Source of the DNA: Bacteroidia bacterium
GTDB lineage: Bacteria; Bacteroidota; Bacteroidia; SpSt-205
NCBI GenBank assembly: GCA_026003235.1
Contig: BPGW01000005.1
Location: 1 to 64,000, forward strand
Direction of reading: 5' to 3'
DNA: 64,000 nucleotides
Shown here: piece after piece, positions 1 to 9,204 of the stretch
Layout of the letters: each line of letters begins with the position of its first letter
Position numbering within the stretch: position 1 is the first letter of the stretch
Program-made: the position numbers and the translations under genes
Notes under the pieces: model-generated
Told to the model about the DNA's origin: nothing
The model's database searches: none
What the model saw: the letters and a program-made list of their open reading frames with translations, nothing else

Positions 1-427
1 GGGTCCGATTCTGAAAGCGCATCCCTTCGGAAAAGTACAGATGCTCCAGCACGGTGGCAATCAGGCGACTACGCACTTGGGCAGCGAAGGCAGCCCTTGA
101 TCCGGTGGGGAAAACCTCTACGATCCGGGAGGGGGGGGTAAGGCTACCCTGGGGGGCAGGCAGCGGCTGCTCGGCCCAGGCACGCGGGCTGGGATGAAGC
201 CGCACCGTAAGCACCCCTTCTGGCTGAAACTCCAGCAGACCCGTGATTTCCTGCAGGGCATCTGCGCCCCACGCACTTACCTGCTGAGCCAGGCTTTCTT
301 GCCCGCGAAGGTACCATACCTGAACCGCGCCCCGCTGAAGGGCTTCCCATCCTCGGGGAGGTCGCTCATACCGAGGGAATCCTTGGGCCCACACCAGACT
401 TAGGACTATCCAGCTGACCTGCCGCAC
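1..427 (-). CDS. Secreted protein with peptidase-MA-like N-terminus, partial
   Basis: An open frame runs on the minus strand from a GTG at 427-425 through the left edge without a stop (142 codons seen). Residues 1-16 form a short Sec-type signal ending in WAQG, the same signal style as several other exported proteins here. After it comes text such as VQVWYLRGQESLAQQV and YFSEGMRFQNR, which resembles the peptidase MA-like region that precedes TolB/WD40 propellers in many Bacteroidota exported proteins. The catalytic region lies outside the window, so activity cannot be judged. It is divergent from the TPR gene at 453, with about 25 bases between the start codons. The family call is from memory of the sequence pattern; that it is a real secreted protein is more certain. 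Confidence 0.55.
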   Translation of the reverse strand, partial: MRQVSWIVLSLVWAQGFPRYERPPRGWEALQRGAVQVWYLRGQESLAQQVSAWGADALQEITGLLEFQPEGVLTVRLHPSPRAWAEQPLPAPQGSLTPPSRIVEVFPTGSRAAFAAQVRSRLIATVLEHLYFSEGMRFQNRT

Positions 428-431
428 TACC

Positions 432-439
432 CAAATAAA
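432..439 (-). promoter_or_regulatory. Possible -7 box for the secreted protein at 427
   Basis: The minus strand reads TTTATTTG, one mismatch from TAnnTTTG, ending 4 bases before the GTG at 427, the same spacing as better boxes in this window. Confidence 0.35.
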
Positions 440-440
440 C

Positions 441-448
441 TAAATTTG
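441..448 (+). promoter_or_regulatory. Bacteroidota -7 box (TAAATTTG) for TPR gene
   Basis: A perfect TAnnTTTG match ends 4 bases before the ATG at 453, so the transcript is predicted to be leaderless. No convincing TTG -33 element is seen. Confidence 0.65.
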
Positions 449-452
449 CCCC

Positions 453-1175
453 ATGTCACGATGGCTCGTGGTGGGCTTAGCTTGCCTTCTTCTATGGGCG
501 CAGAAAAAAAAATCCTCTAAGGCTGACTCGGAAGCGGCTTCTTCCTCTCCTACCCCAGCCCAAAAGATGTATCTCCGAGCTGTGCAGTACGGGGATCCTC
601 TCACGCAGATAGTGGCGCTGCACTGGCGCCTTGCTACCGAAGGAACTTCTTTTGGGCTTCGGGACACGCTGGCACAGGCGTACTTCCAGGGAGGGTTTTA
701 CCGGCAGGCGATAGCTGTGGCGGAAGAGCTTTTGCGAGAGCAGCCTCGCAACGCCGATTTGGCTGAGCTGCGCGCCCTGGCCTACTTCTACCTCCAGGAT
801 ACCAAAAATGCCTTGGATGCCTACGAAAAACTGTACGAGATAACCCAGTCTCCCCTCCACTTGTATCAGGTTATCACGCTTCAATTCAACCTTCAACGAT
901 ATGGAGAGTGCCACGCCAACATAGAGCGCCTGCTCTCCTCCCCTGAAGCTGAGCGTCTGACGGTGCGCATCTCTACCCAAGGCGGCGAGACGCAGGAAGT
1001 TCCCCTCAAAGCCGCCGCACTGAATGTACGAGGGGTGCTATACCGCATTCAAAAGGAGCCTGAAAAGGCCAAGGCCGCCTTTGAAGAGGCTCTGAAGATA
1101 TTCCCCAGTTTTCTTCTGGCCAAAGGCAACTTGGAAGACTTGAGCCGAGAAGCTTCGGGATCAACAAAAAAGTGA
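453..1175 (+). CDS. Exported TPR-repeat protein
   Basis: A 240-residue protein. Residues 1-16 are a hydrophobic signal ending WAQ, followed by a lysine- and serine-rich linker. Helical repeats of TPR type follow (for example TLAQAYFQGGFYRQAIAVAE, then ELRALAYFYLQDTKNALDAYE), with a final repeat near residues 195-230. TPR proteins act as protein-binding scaffolds; this one probably sits in the periplasm. The start is fixed by the -7 box 4 bases upstream. Its TGA overlaps the GTG of the next gene (GTGA), so it heads an operon with the sulfatase-like gene. The specific function is unknown. Confidence 0.8.
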   Translation: MSRWLVVGLACLLLWAQKKKSSKADSEAASSSPTPAQKMYLRAVQYGDPLTQIVALHWRLATEGTSFGLRDTLAQAYFQGGFYRQAIAVAEELLREQPRNADLAELRALAYFYLQDTKNALDAYEKLYEITQSPLHLYQVITLQFNLQRYGECHANIERLLSSPEAERLTVRISTQGGETQEVPLKAAALNVRGVLYRIQKEPEKAKAAFEEALKIFPSFLLAKGNLEDLSREASGSTKK

Positions 1176-2600
1176 AGCGCTTTTCTCCTCAAGCCTTTAG
1201 AAGGGCATGGGGAATCCTGCTCCTATGGCCGGGGATATTCCTCTACTATGCCCACTGGGACTACCTAAGCTGGCTGCCTGCATTCGGGCAAGCCGCTGTG
1301 GTTTTGGGGGTTAGTGCGGCGGTATGGGGCCTCTTATGTGGAGTCTATAAAAGCATAGAGAGAGGCAGCATCGTGTATATTGCAGGTTCTTTTTTAGCTT
1401 ACCTTGCTATGATAATTTCCCCAAAGCTGCTTGCAAAAACTGCTCTGCATTCTTATCCATGGCTAGATGTAGTCGGCTTGGCTTGCGCTGTAGGAGTAGG
1501 AGTGGGGGTAGGAATATGGACAGCTTCCCGCCCTCTTCACACTGTTTTACTAAAGTTCTTTCACTTTTTTTCGGTAGGAATTTTTCTCTTGAACGCGATA
1601 GGTTGGCCTTTGTATAGAAAGATCAAGCACCACTCTAACACCGGGTGCGCTTATGTAAACTTTTCGCCTCCTCTACGGTCGGTCTACGTGCTCCTACTGG
1701 ATGAGCACCCTTCACCTGGTGTGATGAGGCAAGTATTTCCCCAAGCGGACACTTTTCTTTTTAGACTCAGCCAGAAGGGGTTCTTTTATAGCGACTCGCT
1801 ATGGGCAACTCCGGCTTCTACTTTGCATACCCTGGCTAAAGTCTACCAAGTGCCGATAGGAAGGGACCAAGACTCCATTACGGATTTTGGCCTTCTTCGG
1901 CATGCGGGTCTACTTTGGGCAGCCCAAAAAAAGGGATATGAGCTAAAAGGGCTTTGGCCCTATTATGGTCCCCTTCAACAGCTTCCCATCCAATGGGAAG
2001 GTAGCTGGTTGTTTTCTTCGGCCTTTGGTCATTTTCCTTGGACAGCCCCTATAGGTAGATGGATAAAACATCGTCATGATAAGGCCTTTGTAGCGGAGAT
2101 GAAGAAGATAGCGGGTCATCTGCCCGACAAGCCCACCTTCTACCACCTGCATGTTTTTCTGACCCATGCTCCGTATTCAACGGGCACAGGAGGGGCATGG
2201 CAACCTCTTCTGGCGTATTCGCTGCAGGAGCGAGTGCGTAACGCAACTTCTTACTCTCATCAGGAGGTGCTTGCGTTTATAGATACCCTCTTAGCCACTT
2301 ACCCGCAAGGCCCATCGTCCTGAGCCGGTGATCTTAGTTTTTTCGGACCATGGTTGGCATTTAGGTGAGCCAGAACGGCTTTCGGTGGCTGACTCCACGC
2401 TTAGGACTCGTCTCAGGCATCAGGCTTTTTTGGCTGCGTATTTGCCGGGCTGGGATTCGGCAGCGGCGCGGTCGGCCGTAGAAGCGGTGCACGATTACGA
2501 GGCACTTTCCAACCTGCTGCAACGAACGCTTGGAATCGCTGTTAGGAGTGTTACAAAGTCAGCTCAGGAGCTACCTTTGTCCTTATGTGGTTATATGTAG
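1172..2600 (+). CDS. Membrane-anchored sulfatase-like (alkaline phosphatase superfamily) protein, frameshifted
   Basis: Two adjacent frames together make one protein. The first (1172-2323, 383 aa) starts with about five hydrophobic segments within residues 10-150. It continues with the sulfatase-like core: VYVLLLDEHPSP near 185 and TPASTLHTLAKVY near 215, where the Thr is the likely nucleophile. The second frame reads through HRPEPVILVFSDHGWHLG, the C-terminal metal-binding FSDHG motif of the superfamily, and ends at 2600. The switch lies near 2302-2313, where removing one C (from CCC at 2302-2304 or 2311-2313) would fuse the frames. Such enzymes add or remove sulfate or phospho-groups on glycans or lipids at the cell surface. 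The context (DPG microprotein and NoeA-like methyltransferase) fits surface polymer modification. It is either a sequence error or a recent pseudogene. Confidence 0.65.
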
Positions 2601-2737
2601 ACCCAGGCCTGGGGGCGTTGGTGTTACAGGCCATCATAGCAGGGGCAGCGGCGGCATGGCTGCTCTTTCGCAAAAGTATCGCACGATTATTTTTCTGGAG
2701 GAAGCATAAAGACACAAGCCCTCAGAAAGAAACGTGA
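2585..2737 (+). CDS. DPG-motif membrane microprotein (50 aa)
   Basis: An ATG at 2585 opens a 50-residue frame beginning MWLYVDPGLGALVLQAI. It has one membrane segment (about residues 10-28) and a basic tail (FRKSIARLFFWRKHK). The pattern DPG-x-G followed by one membrane helix and positive residues matches small proteins seen next to membrane sulfatases and polymer biosynthesis genes in many bacteria. It overlaps the end of the sulfatase-like gene by 16 bases, and its TGA overlaps the GTG of the methyltransferase gene (GTGA), which supports translation as part of the operon. Its function is unknown; it may be a membrane partner of the sulfatase-like protein. Confidence 0.7.
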   Translation: MWLYVDPGLGALVLQAIIAGAAAAWLLFRKSIARLFFWRKHKDTSPQKET

Positions 2738-4074
2738 GCGGCTTAGAAGGCCGGGATCCCTGGGGGAGCGTCTTGCAGGTAGAGGGCAAATGGTATCGCT
2801 ACTTCACGCCAGAGGGAGAGCGGTTTTATCGGGAGAGCTTACCCTTGCAAACTCGGCTGGCTGAGCAGGGCCTGTGGCTGTGGGCGGGTGAGCCAGCCGG
2901 GGGGCGGGTAGAGCTTCCGCCCCTGGCTTGCCTTACCTATCCGTGGGAGTGGGACTGGTTAGGCTGGCAAGAAGCGGCCCTTTCCACCTTGCGCATACAG
3001 AAAGAAGCGCTGAAAGCGGGGTGGATCCTTCGGGACGCTACTTCTCTCAATCTTACCCGCCACGAGGGGCATATGGTGTGGTTTGACCAGCTCTCGCTGG
3101 CGCCCTATCAGGCAGGCGAACCTTGGAAGGCGTATCCCGAGTTTGTGGCGACCTTTCTGGCCCCTCTCTTGCTGATGGCTTGGCGAGATCGACGCCTGGG
3201 TAAAGAGCTCCTTTTATACCCGCAAGGGCTGCCTTTAGACCTGGTGTATACGCTGCTGCCAAGCCTGCGCAAGTGGCACCCCACCGCCCTAATACACCTG
3301 CGCTTGACCAGGCAAGCGCCCTCAACAGGAGCCCGACCGAATAAAAAAGAATCTTCGCATCCTACCCTTTCTCCGCAGCGTCTTTTCGCCCTTATAGAGT
3401 CCTTGGAGGTGGATATCCAGGGGCTTAGCCCCCAATATGCCCGCTCTCCTTGGGAAGGATACCAAGATGTGGCCTGCCCTTATTCCGAGCGGGCGCGGGC
3501 CTATAAGCAGCAAACGGTGGCCACGTGGCTCGAACGCCTGGCTCCTCGCCGAGGCATGGACCTGGGGGCTCATGTGGGCACTTATACGCAGCTTCTCCTC
3601 CGTGTGGCCAAGGAAAAGGTCCTGGCTCTGGAGCAAGATGCTCAGGCTATTGACCAGCTTGCCTCTTCGCTTGCCGATGCTCGCTTGTATCCCATCTGGG
3701 CAGATATAGCTCATCCCTCCCCTCCTGTGCAGATCGGCGGTAGAACCCTGCCTGGCTTGCTTGAACGGCTTGAAAGCAGCGTAGAAGTCGTCCTGGCCCT
3801 GGCTTTGGTCCACCACCTAAGGCTGCGTTCTTTTCTCTCTTTTTCGGTGCAGGCCCATCGCTTTGCCCATTTTTTAGAACCCGGCGGCTATCTCCTCGTT
3901 GAGTACGTGCCTCCTACCGATCCCATGGTACGGCAGCTCCACAGCAGCCCCGAATCGTTCCCCGACTACTCAGAGGAAGGCTTCTTAGCCGCGATGGGAA
4001 CTTACTTCTCGTTGGAGGCGGTAGAACACCTCCCTGAGTCTGAGCGGAGCCTTTATCTTTTTAGGAAGCAGTAA
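2734..4074 (+). CDS. NoeA-like class I SAM methyltransferase
   Basis: A 446-residue protein in two parts. Residues 1-170 resemble the NoeA-type N-terminal domain: GWILRDATSLNLTRHEG, then VWFDQLSLAPYQAGEPW, a pattern shared with nodulation NoeA-type methyltransferases. From about residue 265 there is a Rossmann methyltransferase fold with the SAM loop GMDLGAHVGTYTQLLL, ALEQD at the end of strand 2, and VHHL after strand 4. The substrate is not predictable; members are linked to surface glycan or lipid modification. The GTG start overlaps the microprotein stop, and the gene is the last of the operon. The family call is good, the substrate unknown. Confidence 0.75.
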   Translation: MSGLEGRDPWGSVLQVEGKWYRYFTPEGERFYRESLPLQTRLAEQGLWLWAGEPAGGRVELPPLACLTYPWEWDWLGWQEAALSTLRIQKEALKAGWILRDATSLNLTRHEGHMVWFDQLSLAPYQAGEPWKAYPEFVATFLAPLLLMAWRDRRLGKELLLYPQGLPLDLVYTLLPSLRKWHPTALIHLRLTRQAPSTGARPNKKESSHPTLSPQRLFALIESLEVDIQGLSPQYARSPWEGYQDVACPYSERARAYKQQTVATWLERLAPRRGMDLGAHVGTYTQLLLRVAKEKVLALEQDAQAIDQLASSLADARLYPIWADIAHPSPPVQIGGRTLPGLLERLESSVEVVLALALVHHLRLRSFLSFSVQAHRFAHFLEPGGYLLVEYVPPTDPMVRQLHSSPESFPDYSEEGFLAAMGTYFSLEAVEHLPESERSLYLFRKQ

Positions 4075-4114
4075 GGTGTTCAGGGTTTAGAGGCGGCGTA
4101 GCTCAAGGATACCC

Positions 4115-4717
4115 TTAGAGGCGAGGGTAAGGTGTTTGCGGCATCTTTTCCCGGAAAGCGAGCCAGGTGGTTTGCCAAGGGGGAGGCGGGGCAGGCCACG
4201 GTTCGCCGGTGTAGTAGTAGAGCGTGCCTTGAGGATCAAGGAGCCGTTCTGCCCAACGCAGCACTTGGGGTAGGGGGGCCACAGCTCGGCCTACCACGAA
4301 GGGGAATCGCGCTGTCAGGGTTTCGGCACGGCTCCACTGCACGCGGCAACGCGCCGAAAGGCCGAGCTCAGCTACCATGGCTGTGACAGCTTCCACTTTC
4401 TTACGGGTGCTATCCAGGAGGAGAAACCGGGTCTCAGGGTGCACAATCGCCAGCGGAATGCCTGGAAGTCCTCCTCCTGTGCCCAGGTCCAATACCTGGG
4501 CCCCTGCTGGAAAACGACGCCACAGCACCAGCAAGAGACTCGGCACAATATGGTGTTCCCATACCTGGCCTATGTCCCGCCGCGACACCAGATTGACCCG
4601 CTGGTTCCATTCCTGCAGGAGCTCGGCGTACCGACGAAGGCTTACAAGCTGCGCAGGCGTGACCAGGGGCTGGAGAGGCGCCGGCAGCTCATGCCAGGAA
4701 CTGGGTTCGTAGGACAT
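4115..4717 (-). CDS. rsmG: 16S rRNA (guanine-N7) methyltransferase RsmG
   Basis: A 200-residue protein. RsmG (GidB) methylates N7 of G527 in 16S rRNA using SAM. The family hallmarks are clear: WNQRVNLVSRRD at 37-48, the SAM-binding loop VLDLGTGGGLPGIP at 75-88, LLLDSTRKKV on the next strand, and the VGRAVAPL stretch. Length is normal. It lies downstream of acnA on the same strand and its start overlaps the acnA 3' end by 29 bases, so the two are cotranscribed. No closer in-frame Met gives a full domain, so the overlapping start is kept. Confidence 0.92.
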   Translation of the reverse strand: MSYEPSSWHELPAPLQPLVTPAQLVSLRRYAELLQEWNQRVNLVSRRDIGQVWEHHIVPSLLLVLWRRFPAGAQVLDLGTGGGLPGIPLAIVHPETRFLLLDSTRKKVEAVTAMVAELGLSARCRVQWSRAETLTARFPFVVGRAVAPLPQVLRWAERLLDPQGTLYYYTGEPWPAPPPPWQTTWLAFREKMPQTPYPRL

Positions 4718-7382
4718 ACGAGAGCACGCCCCCGTGCTGGTAGTAAGCGATTTCTACTTCGGAACGCAGGAGGGCTCGAACCTGGAAGCGCTTCTCCGTC
4801 CCGGCCTGAGGGTCTACGGCCTGGACTGTGAGCACTTTGAGCGGACTAAGCCCCTCTGCAAGGCCGTGGATGTGGTAGATCTCTTTTCCAGTAAGCCCCA
4901 GGGTTTCGGTGTTTTCGCCGGGCATGAATTGAAGGGGCAAGATGCCCATGCCGACCAAATTGCTGCGGTGGATGCGTTCGTAGCTTTCTGCTATCACCGC
5001 GCGAATGCCCAGAAGGTTCGGACCTTTGGCTGCCCAATCTCGCGAAGAGCCGCTGCCGTACTCTTTACCAGCAAGCACTATAAGAGGGGTTCCCTCTTGT
5101 TGGTAGCGCAGGGCCGCTTCATATACGGTGAGGATTTCTCCCGTAGGATGGTGGACCGTCCAACCGCCTTCTCGGTCCACCAGCTTGTTGCGAAGGCGCA
5201 CATTGGCGAAGGTGCCGCGGACCATGACTTCGTGGTTGCCCCGACGGGCCCCATATGAGTTGAATTCCTTGGGGTCTACCCCGTGCGCTATGAGGTACTG
5301 CCCGGCAGGCGACTGCGAAGGAATGGAACCTGCCGGCGAGATATGGTCCGTCGTGACGGAGTCTCCTAGCACCAACAGCACCCGGGCCCCTACAATATCT
5401 TGTAAGGGGGGCACCGCTTGGCTTACTTTATCAAAGAAGGGCGCTTTCCGAATGTAAGTAGAGCGAGGGTCCCACTGATAGAGTCCCCCACGGGGGGCTT
5501 CCAAGGCTTGCCATGCGGCTTCTCCGGCAAAAATATGGGCGTAGTTTTCCTGAAAGTCCTTCTCATCTATCACGCTCTCCATGAGCGTCTGCACCTCTTG
5601 CGGGGTAAACCAGATATCTCGTAAGTAGACGGGGTAGCCATCGGGATCGTACCCCAGCGGTTCCTGGTCAAAGTCTATGTCCACCCGTCCAGCCAAGGCA
5701 TACGCTACGACAAGAGGCGGCGAAGCCAAAAAGTTCATGCGGACTTGAGGGTGGACCCTGGCTTCAAAGTTGCGGTTGCCGGAGAGCACGGCGGCCACAA
5801 CCAACCCTTTTTCTTGGATGGCTTGAGAGACGGCGGGGGGCAGCGCTCCGCTGTTGCCGATGCAGGTGGTACAGCCATATCCCGCCACATGAAAGTGCAG
5901 GGCTTCTAAATAGGGCAGCAGGCCGGCTTTTTGCAGGTAGCGCGTCACGACTCGGGAGCCCGGGGCTAAGCTGGTTTTGACCCAAGGCTTAGGGCGTAGG
6001 CCCGCAGCCACCGCTTTTTTGGCTACGAGGCCCGCTGCCAGCATCACGGTGGGATTGGAGGTATTGGTGCAGCTGGTGATAGCGGCGATCACCACCGAAC
6101 CATCCCCCAGCACATATTCGCTATCGCCTGTGGAAAGGTGAGCAAAGCCATTCTGAGGTAAATGCTCCCGAGTGAGGGTGAGAGGTTGGGGCAGGATGGG
6201 GTGCGGTTGGCGGTGAAAGGTGTTTTCCAAGGCAGCTTGGACGGTAGCCTTGACCCGGGAAAGGATTATTCGATCTTGCGGTCGCCGAGGCCCTGCAATA
6301 GACGGCTCTACCTCGTCCAGCGATAGCTTCACCACCTTGCTATAAACCGGCTTTTCTGCGGGGTCTCGCCACAGCCGGTTGACCTGCGCGTAGGTTCGGA
6401 TGAGTTCTATTTGCTCGGTTGAGCGGCCGGTCAGACGCAGGTAGCGCAGCGTCTGCTCATCTATAGGGAAGTACGTGATGGTGCAGCCAAACTCAGGCGA
6501 CATATTGGAGATGGTGGCCCGGTCGGGGACGGTAAGGCTATCCAATCCAGGGCCGTAGACTTCAACGAATTTATCTACCACCCCCACTTGGCGCAGCAGT
6601 TCGGTGATGGTGAGCACCAGGTCTGTGGCGGTGACGCCGGGGCGGAGGCGTCCTGTCAGTTCCAGGCCGATCACTTCCGGGCAAGGGAAGTAAAAAGGCT
6701 GGCCCAGCATCGCCGCTTCGGCTTCTATGCCCCCCACGCCCCAGCCTACCACCCCTATCCCGTTCACCATGGGGGTGTGCGAGTCTGTGCCTACCAGGGT
6801 GTCGGGAAACGCCCACCCTTCCCGAGCGGTGATGACCGTCGCTAAGTATTCTAAGTTCACTTGATGCACAATCCCCATGCCCGGCGGCACAATCCGAAAG
6901 CGGTCAAAAGCCTGTTGAGCCCATTTGAGAAACTGGTAACGCTCCCGGTTCTGCTGGTACTCCCGCTCAATGTTGCGCTGGAGGGCAAAGGCGTTTCCAA
7001 AAGAGTCTACTTGCACCGAGTGATCAATCACCAGGTCTACAGGGACGAGGGGATTGATGGCTTGGGGGTCTTTGCTGTGGGCGGCGACCGCTTCCCGCAG
7101 CGAAGCCAAATCTACTACCGCGGGCACGCCAGTAAAATCTTGCATCAGCACCCGTGCCGGAATAAACGCCACTTCGGCTTCGGGGGAAGGTTGGCCATCC
7201 CACCGGCGAAACGGCTCAATATGCTGGCTCGTTACCTTGTATTCGTCCAGGTTCCGCAGAACATTCTCCAAGAGAATCCGCAAGCTATACGGAAGGGCCG
7301 AAAGAGAGATACCCAAAGCTTCTGCGGCGGCAGGTAGGTCCACATAAGAGAGGGGGCCTAGGGTCTTTTTCCAGGCGTCCAT
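4689..7382 (-). CDS. acnA: Aconitate hydratase A
   Basis: An 897-residue cytosolic enzyme that interconverts citrate and isocitrate through a [4Fe-4S] cluster (TCA cycle). Cluster ligands are visible at C438 (TSCTNTSNP, 436-444) and C504 and C507 (GYGCTTCIGNSG). LVGTDSHTPMVNGIG near 197-210 and the C-terminal swivel domain with GSGSSRDWAAKG are also typical. The length and layout match the AcnA/IRP1 type, not AcnB. A TATCTTTG box sits 4 bases before the ATG. rsmG follows with an overlap, an unusual partner that probably reflects the dense packing of this genome. Confidence 0.97.
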   Translation of the reverse strand: MDAWKKTLGPLSYVDLPAAAEALGISLSALPYSLRILLENVLRNLDEYKVTSQHIEPFRRWDGQPSPEAEVAFIPARVLMQDFTGVPAVVDLASLREAVAAHSKDPQAINPLVPVDLVIDHSVQVDSFGNAFALQRNIEREYQQNRERYQFLKWAQQAFDRFRIVPPGMGIVHQVNLEYLATVITAREGWAFPDTLVGTDSHTPMVNGIGVVGWGVGGIEAEAAMLGQPFYFPCPEVIGLELTGRLRPGVTATDLVLTITELLRQVGVVDKFVEVYGPGLDSLTVPDRATISNMSPEFGCTITYFPIDEQTLRYLRLTGRSTEQIELIRTYAQVNRLWRDPAEKPVYSKVVKLSLDEVEPSIAGPRRPQDRIILSRVKATVQAALENTFHRQPHPILPQPLTLTREHLPQNGFAHLSTGDSEYVLGDGSVVIAAITSCTNTSNPTVMLAAGLVAKKAVAAGLRPKPWVKTSLAPGSRVVTRYLQKAGLLPYLEALHFHVAGYGCTTCIGNSGALPPAVSQAIQEKGLVVAAVLSGNRNFEARVHPQVRMNFLASPPLVVAYALAGRVDIDFDQEPLGYDPDGYPVYLRDIWFTPQEVQTLMESVIDEKDFQENYAHIFAGEAAWQALEAPRGGLYQWDPRSTYIRKAPFFDKVSQAVPPLQDIVGARVLLVLGDSVTTDHISPAGSIPSQSPAGQYLIAHGVDPKEFNSYGARRGNHEVMVRGTFANVRLRNKLVDREGGWTVHHPTGEILTVYEAALRYQQEGTPLIVLAGKEYGSGSSRDWAAKGPNLLGIRAVIAESYERIHRSNLVGMGILPLQFMPGENTETLGLTGKEIYHIHGLAEGLSPLKVLTVQAVDPQAGTEKRFQVRALLRSEVEIAYYQHGGVLSYVLRTQFLA

Positions 7383-7386
7383 GCCG

Positions 7387-7394
7387 CAAAGATA
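7387..7394 (-). promoter_or_regulatory. -7 box (TATCTTTG) for acnA-rsmG
   Basis: A perfect TAnnTTTG element on the minus strand, 4 bases before the acnA ATG at 7382; a leaderless transcript is predicted. No clear -33 TTG is visible at the usual distance. Confidence 0.7.
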
Positions 7395-7459
7395 GGACGC
7401 TCAGGGGAGCTTCTTTCTGCTGCAACATTTGGCTGGACTCCTCGTATAGAGAGAGTGAT

Positions 7460-8732
7460 ATGCCAATCCTACGAAAACCTGAGCAGTTCCAGGCCAATGT
7501 CCTGGTGGTGCCGCTTTTTGCGGACCGTAGCACAGCGTTCCAGCGCGAGGTTCTCACCGCACGACAAGCGCTAAGGCAGGGCACCCTTCGGTTCTCGGAG
7601 TCGTCCACTGTGGAGAGGCTGATTGTGGAGATTACGGACAATGTGGTGGTGCTATTGCCTGAGCACGAAATTTTGGAAGGCGGGGGCCAGAATCGCACGC
7701 CAGCGGGCTCGTTCCTGCTTGGGCAGGGCAGGCATGATGTGCCCGTCTTTTGTGTGGAACGGAGGCGGTGGAACCCTGAGCCGGAACAAACTTTTCAGAA
7801 CATGGCCTTTCAGTTACCCTTAGAAGTGCGTCGGGCTAAGCTTAGGGCCCATTTGAGCTTCCCTTCCTCCTACTGGCTCCGGCTCCTTTTTATCTTACGA
7901 GCAGCTACGGGAAGAGCTGATAAGGTTTCTGCGGTCGCGAGATTTTCGCAGAGCAGAAGAAGTAGCCGATTTTATCCTTGAGCACAGCATGGACTACCTG
8001 CGAAACCAGGGCATCCAAGACCTTCAGAGCCTACCCCGTTATTTGCCTGAGGTGCCTGATGCGTGGCTCCATGATGTGGCCGTCGTCCGCGGCGTTCGTA
8101 TAGAACTGCAAGCAAGCGGGGATCGAGAGAATTTTATGGAGAGGGAGGAATCTGTCAGGAGATTAGCTCGCCAAGTGATGGGCTTTCTCCGAGACCTTGT
8201 AGGACAGCGTGAGCCTGCGGCTTCTCGGAGAGATGCTCAAACTCAAGTATGGGAGGCAGTCAGCCGAGTCCTGAGGGAAGGGGGTGTCCAGTCGCGTTCG
8301 GAAAATGTGGGCGACTTCTACAGAAAGAGAGAAGATAGGCTGCAGAGCACCCAAAAGCTGCTGAGACTTTTCCCTCCCCTGCCGGATCAATGTGGGGTAA
8401 TGGTGTTTGTGGGGGGGCATCTGCGGGGCATTGAGTGGGTGTCTTCGCCGCAAGTATGGCGCTCTTACCATGAGGCCCTCCTGATGAGCTATTTTACTGA
8501 CTCTTCGGCGCATCGGGAGCCGGTACCGATCGCTTGGCAAGAGGTGGACCACATCCTGGATGCTCTACAGCACCAGCTGGAGACGATTCCTGATGCGGGC
8601 GCTTCGGCGAGAGGGGGGATAGGCACTTCGCGCTATTTTCCTCTGGCCGCATCTAACCTTTTTAGCGGCGCAGGCGAAGCCCTCTTTTACGAAGGCCAAC
8701 CTTATGCGGTATCGGTGCTGGCCTTGGAGTAA
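7460..8732 (+). CDS. ARPP-1 family protein, copy 1 (frameshifted)
   Basis: Two frames (7460 onward, then a second frame open from about 7870 to 8732) form one protein of about 420 residues homologous to the copy at 10287-11363. The N-terminal half has LLPEHEILEGGGQNR and VPVFCVERRRW, the conserved core of the ARPP-1 family (ARG and Rhodanese-Phosphatase-superfamily-associated protein). The C-terminal half has GVMVFVGGHLRGIEW and SPQVWRSYHEALLMSY. The frame break is at TTTTT 7887-7891; with four Ts the reading LLLSYEQLREELIRFL continues without interruption. The molecular function of ARPP-1 is not established; from memory it was named from comparative genomics of ADP-ribose- and phosphatase-linked conflict systems. 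No good promoter is seen upstream of the ATG. Confidence 0.75.
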
Positions 8733-8750
8733 CCTTACCTCAGGGTGGCG

Positions 8751-8774
8751 AGAGGGGGTCTCAAAGCCCCCTCT
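8751..8774 (+). terminator. Possible terminator hairpin after ARPP-1 copy 1
   Basis: Perfect 8-bp arms AGAGGGGG / CCCCCTCT with an 8-base loop, 18 bases after the stop. No T-run follows, so it may be Rho-independent only weakly, or just a stabilising 3' hairpin. Confidence 0.45.
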
Positions 8775-8843
8775 CCCCCTGGAGGCGGGCTTTCTCTGGA
8801 AAGGTAGGCCAGAAGCCTTGCAACATTTGACCGGAAGTATCCG

Positions 8844-8851
8844 TATATTTG
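8844..8851 (+). promoter_or_regulatory. -7 box (TATATTTG) in the ARPP island gap
   Basis: A perfect TAnnTTTG match, 8 bases before the ATG at 8860. It could drive the doubtful 111-aa frame or be the distal promoter of the sigma-like gene. Confidence 0.45.
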
Positions 8852-8859
8852 TGCTAGTT

Positions 8860-9195
8860 ATGCCCGGTCCGTGCCCTGCAAGAGAGGGGGGGAATGCTGG
8901 AGTAGGACCCTTCCAAGGGGTTGGGTGGGAGTCTTTCCGGGTGCGAGGGTGCTCGCCGGCCGTGCAACTTTGGTTAGGCGAGAGACGTATATATTGGGTA
9001 ATGGCACCTCATCCAGGGTGTGGCTGGGCTATCTTGCGGCCGCCCCTACAACAGGCCGCCTCCCCTACTTTCTCTCCCTCCGTGCAACAAATCCCCCGCT
9101 TTGGCGTATATACAGGAGAAGGCCAGACATGCTGTATGGATGGAGGGTTATCTTTACCTTGGCAAGTAACGACACTGAAGAAGCAACCAAACTAA
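8860..9195 (+). CDS. Doubtful hypothetical ORF (111 aa)
   Basis: An open frame from ATG 8860 to TAA 9195, chosen over rival frames because a TATATTTG box precedes it and it ends 9 bases before the next start. A middle segment, VQLWLGERRIYWVMAPHPGC, could be a beta hairpin. There are five Cys and five Trp in 111 residues. I recognise no family. It may equally be non-coding. Confidence 0.25.
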   Translation: MPGPCPAREGGNAGVGPFQGVGWESFRVRGCSPAVQLWLGERRIYWVMAPHPGCGWAILRPPLQQAASPTFSPSVQQIPRFGVYTGEGQTCCMDGGLSLPWQVTTLKKQPN

Positions 9196-9204
9196 AGTAC
9201 ACAT

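Larger units (their letters stand above)
8733..9204. other. 472-base gap with no convincing gene
   Basis: The stretch between ARPP-1 copy 1 and the sigma-like gene holds a hairpin (8751-8774), a TATATTTG box at 8844-8851 and overlapping open frames of low coding quality. The frame 8860-9195 (111 aa) starts 8 bases after that box and is the best candidate. Its sequence is rich in Trp, Cys, Pro and Gly and resembles nothing I recognise. No tRNA or repeat is visible. Confidence 0.5.

Noticed and set aside
4734-7337. Plus-strand open frames opposite acnA
   Set aside because: acnA is unmistakable on the minus strand and these frames have no recognisable protein features or promoter boxes.
7887-7891. 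Programmed ribosomal frameshifting in ARPP-1 copy 1 and the other split genes
   Set aside because: No slippery heptamer with a downstream structure in the right phase is evident, and five unrelated genes with the same kind of short-tract break point to sequence error.
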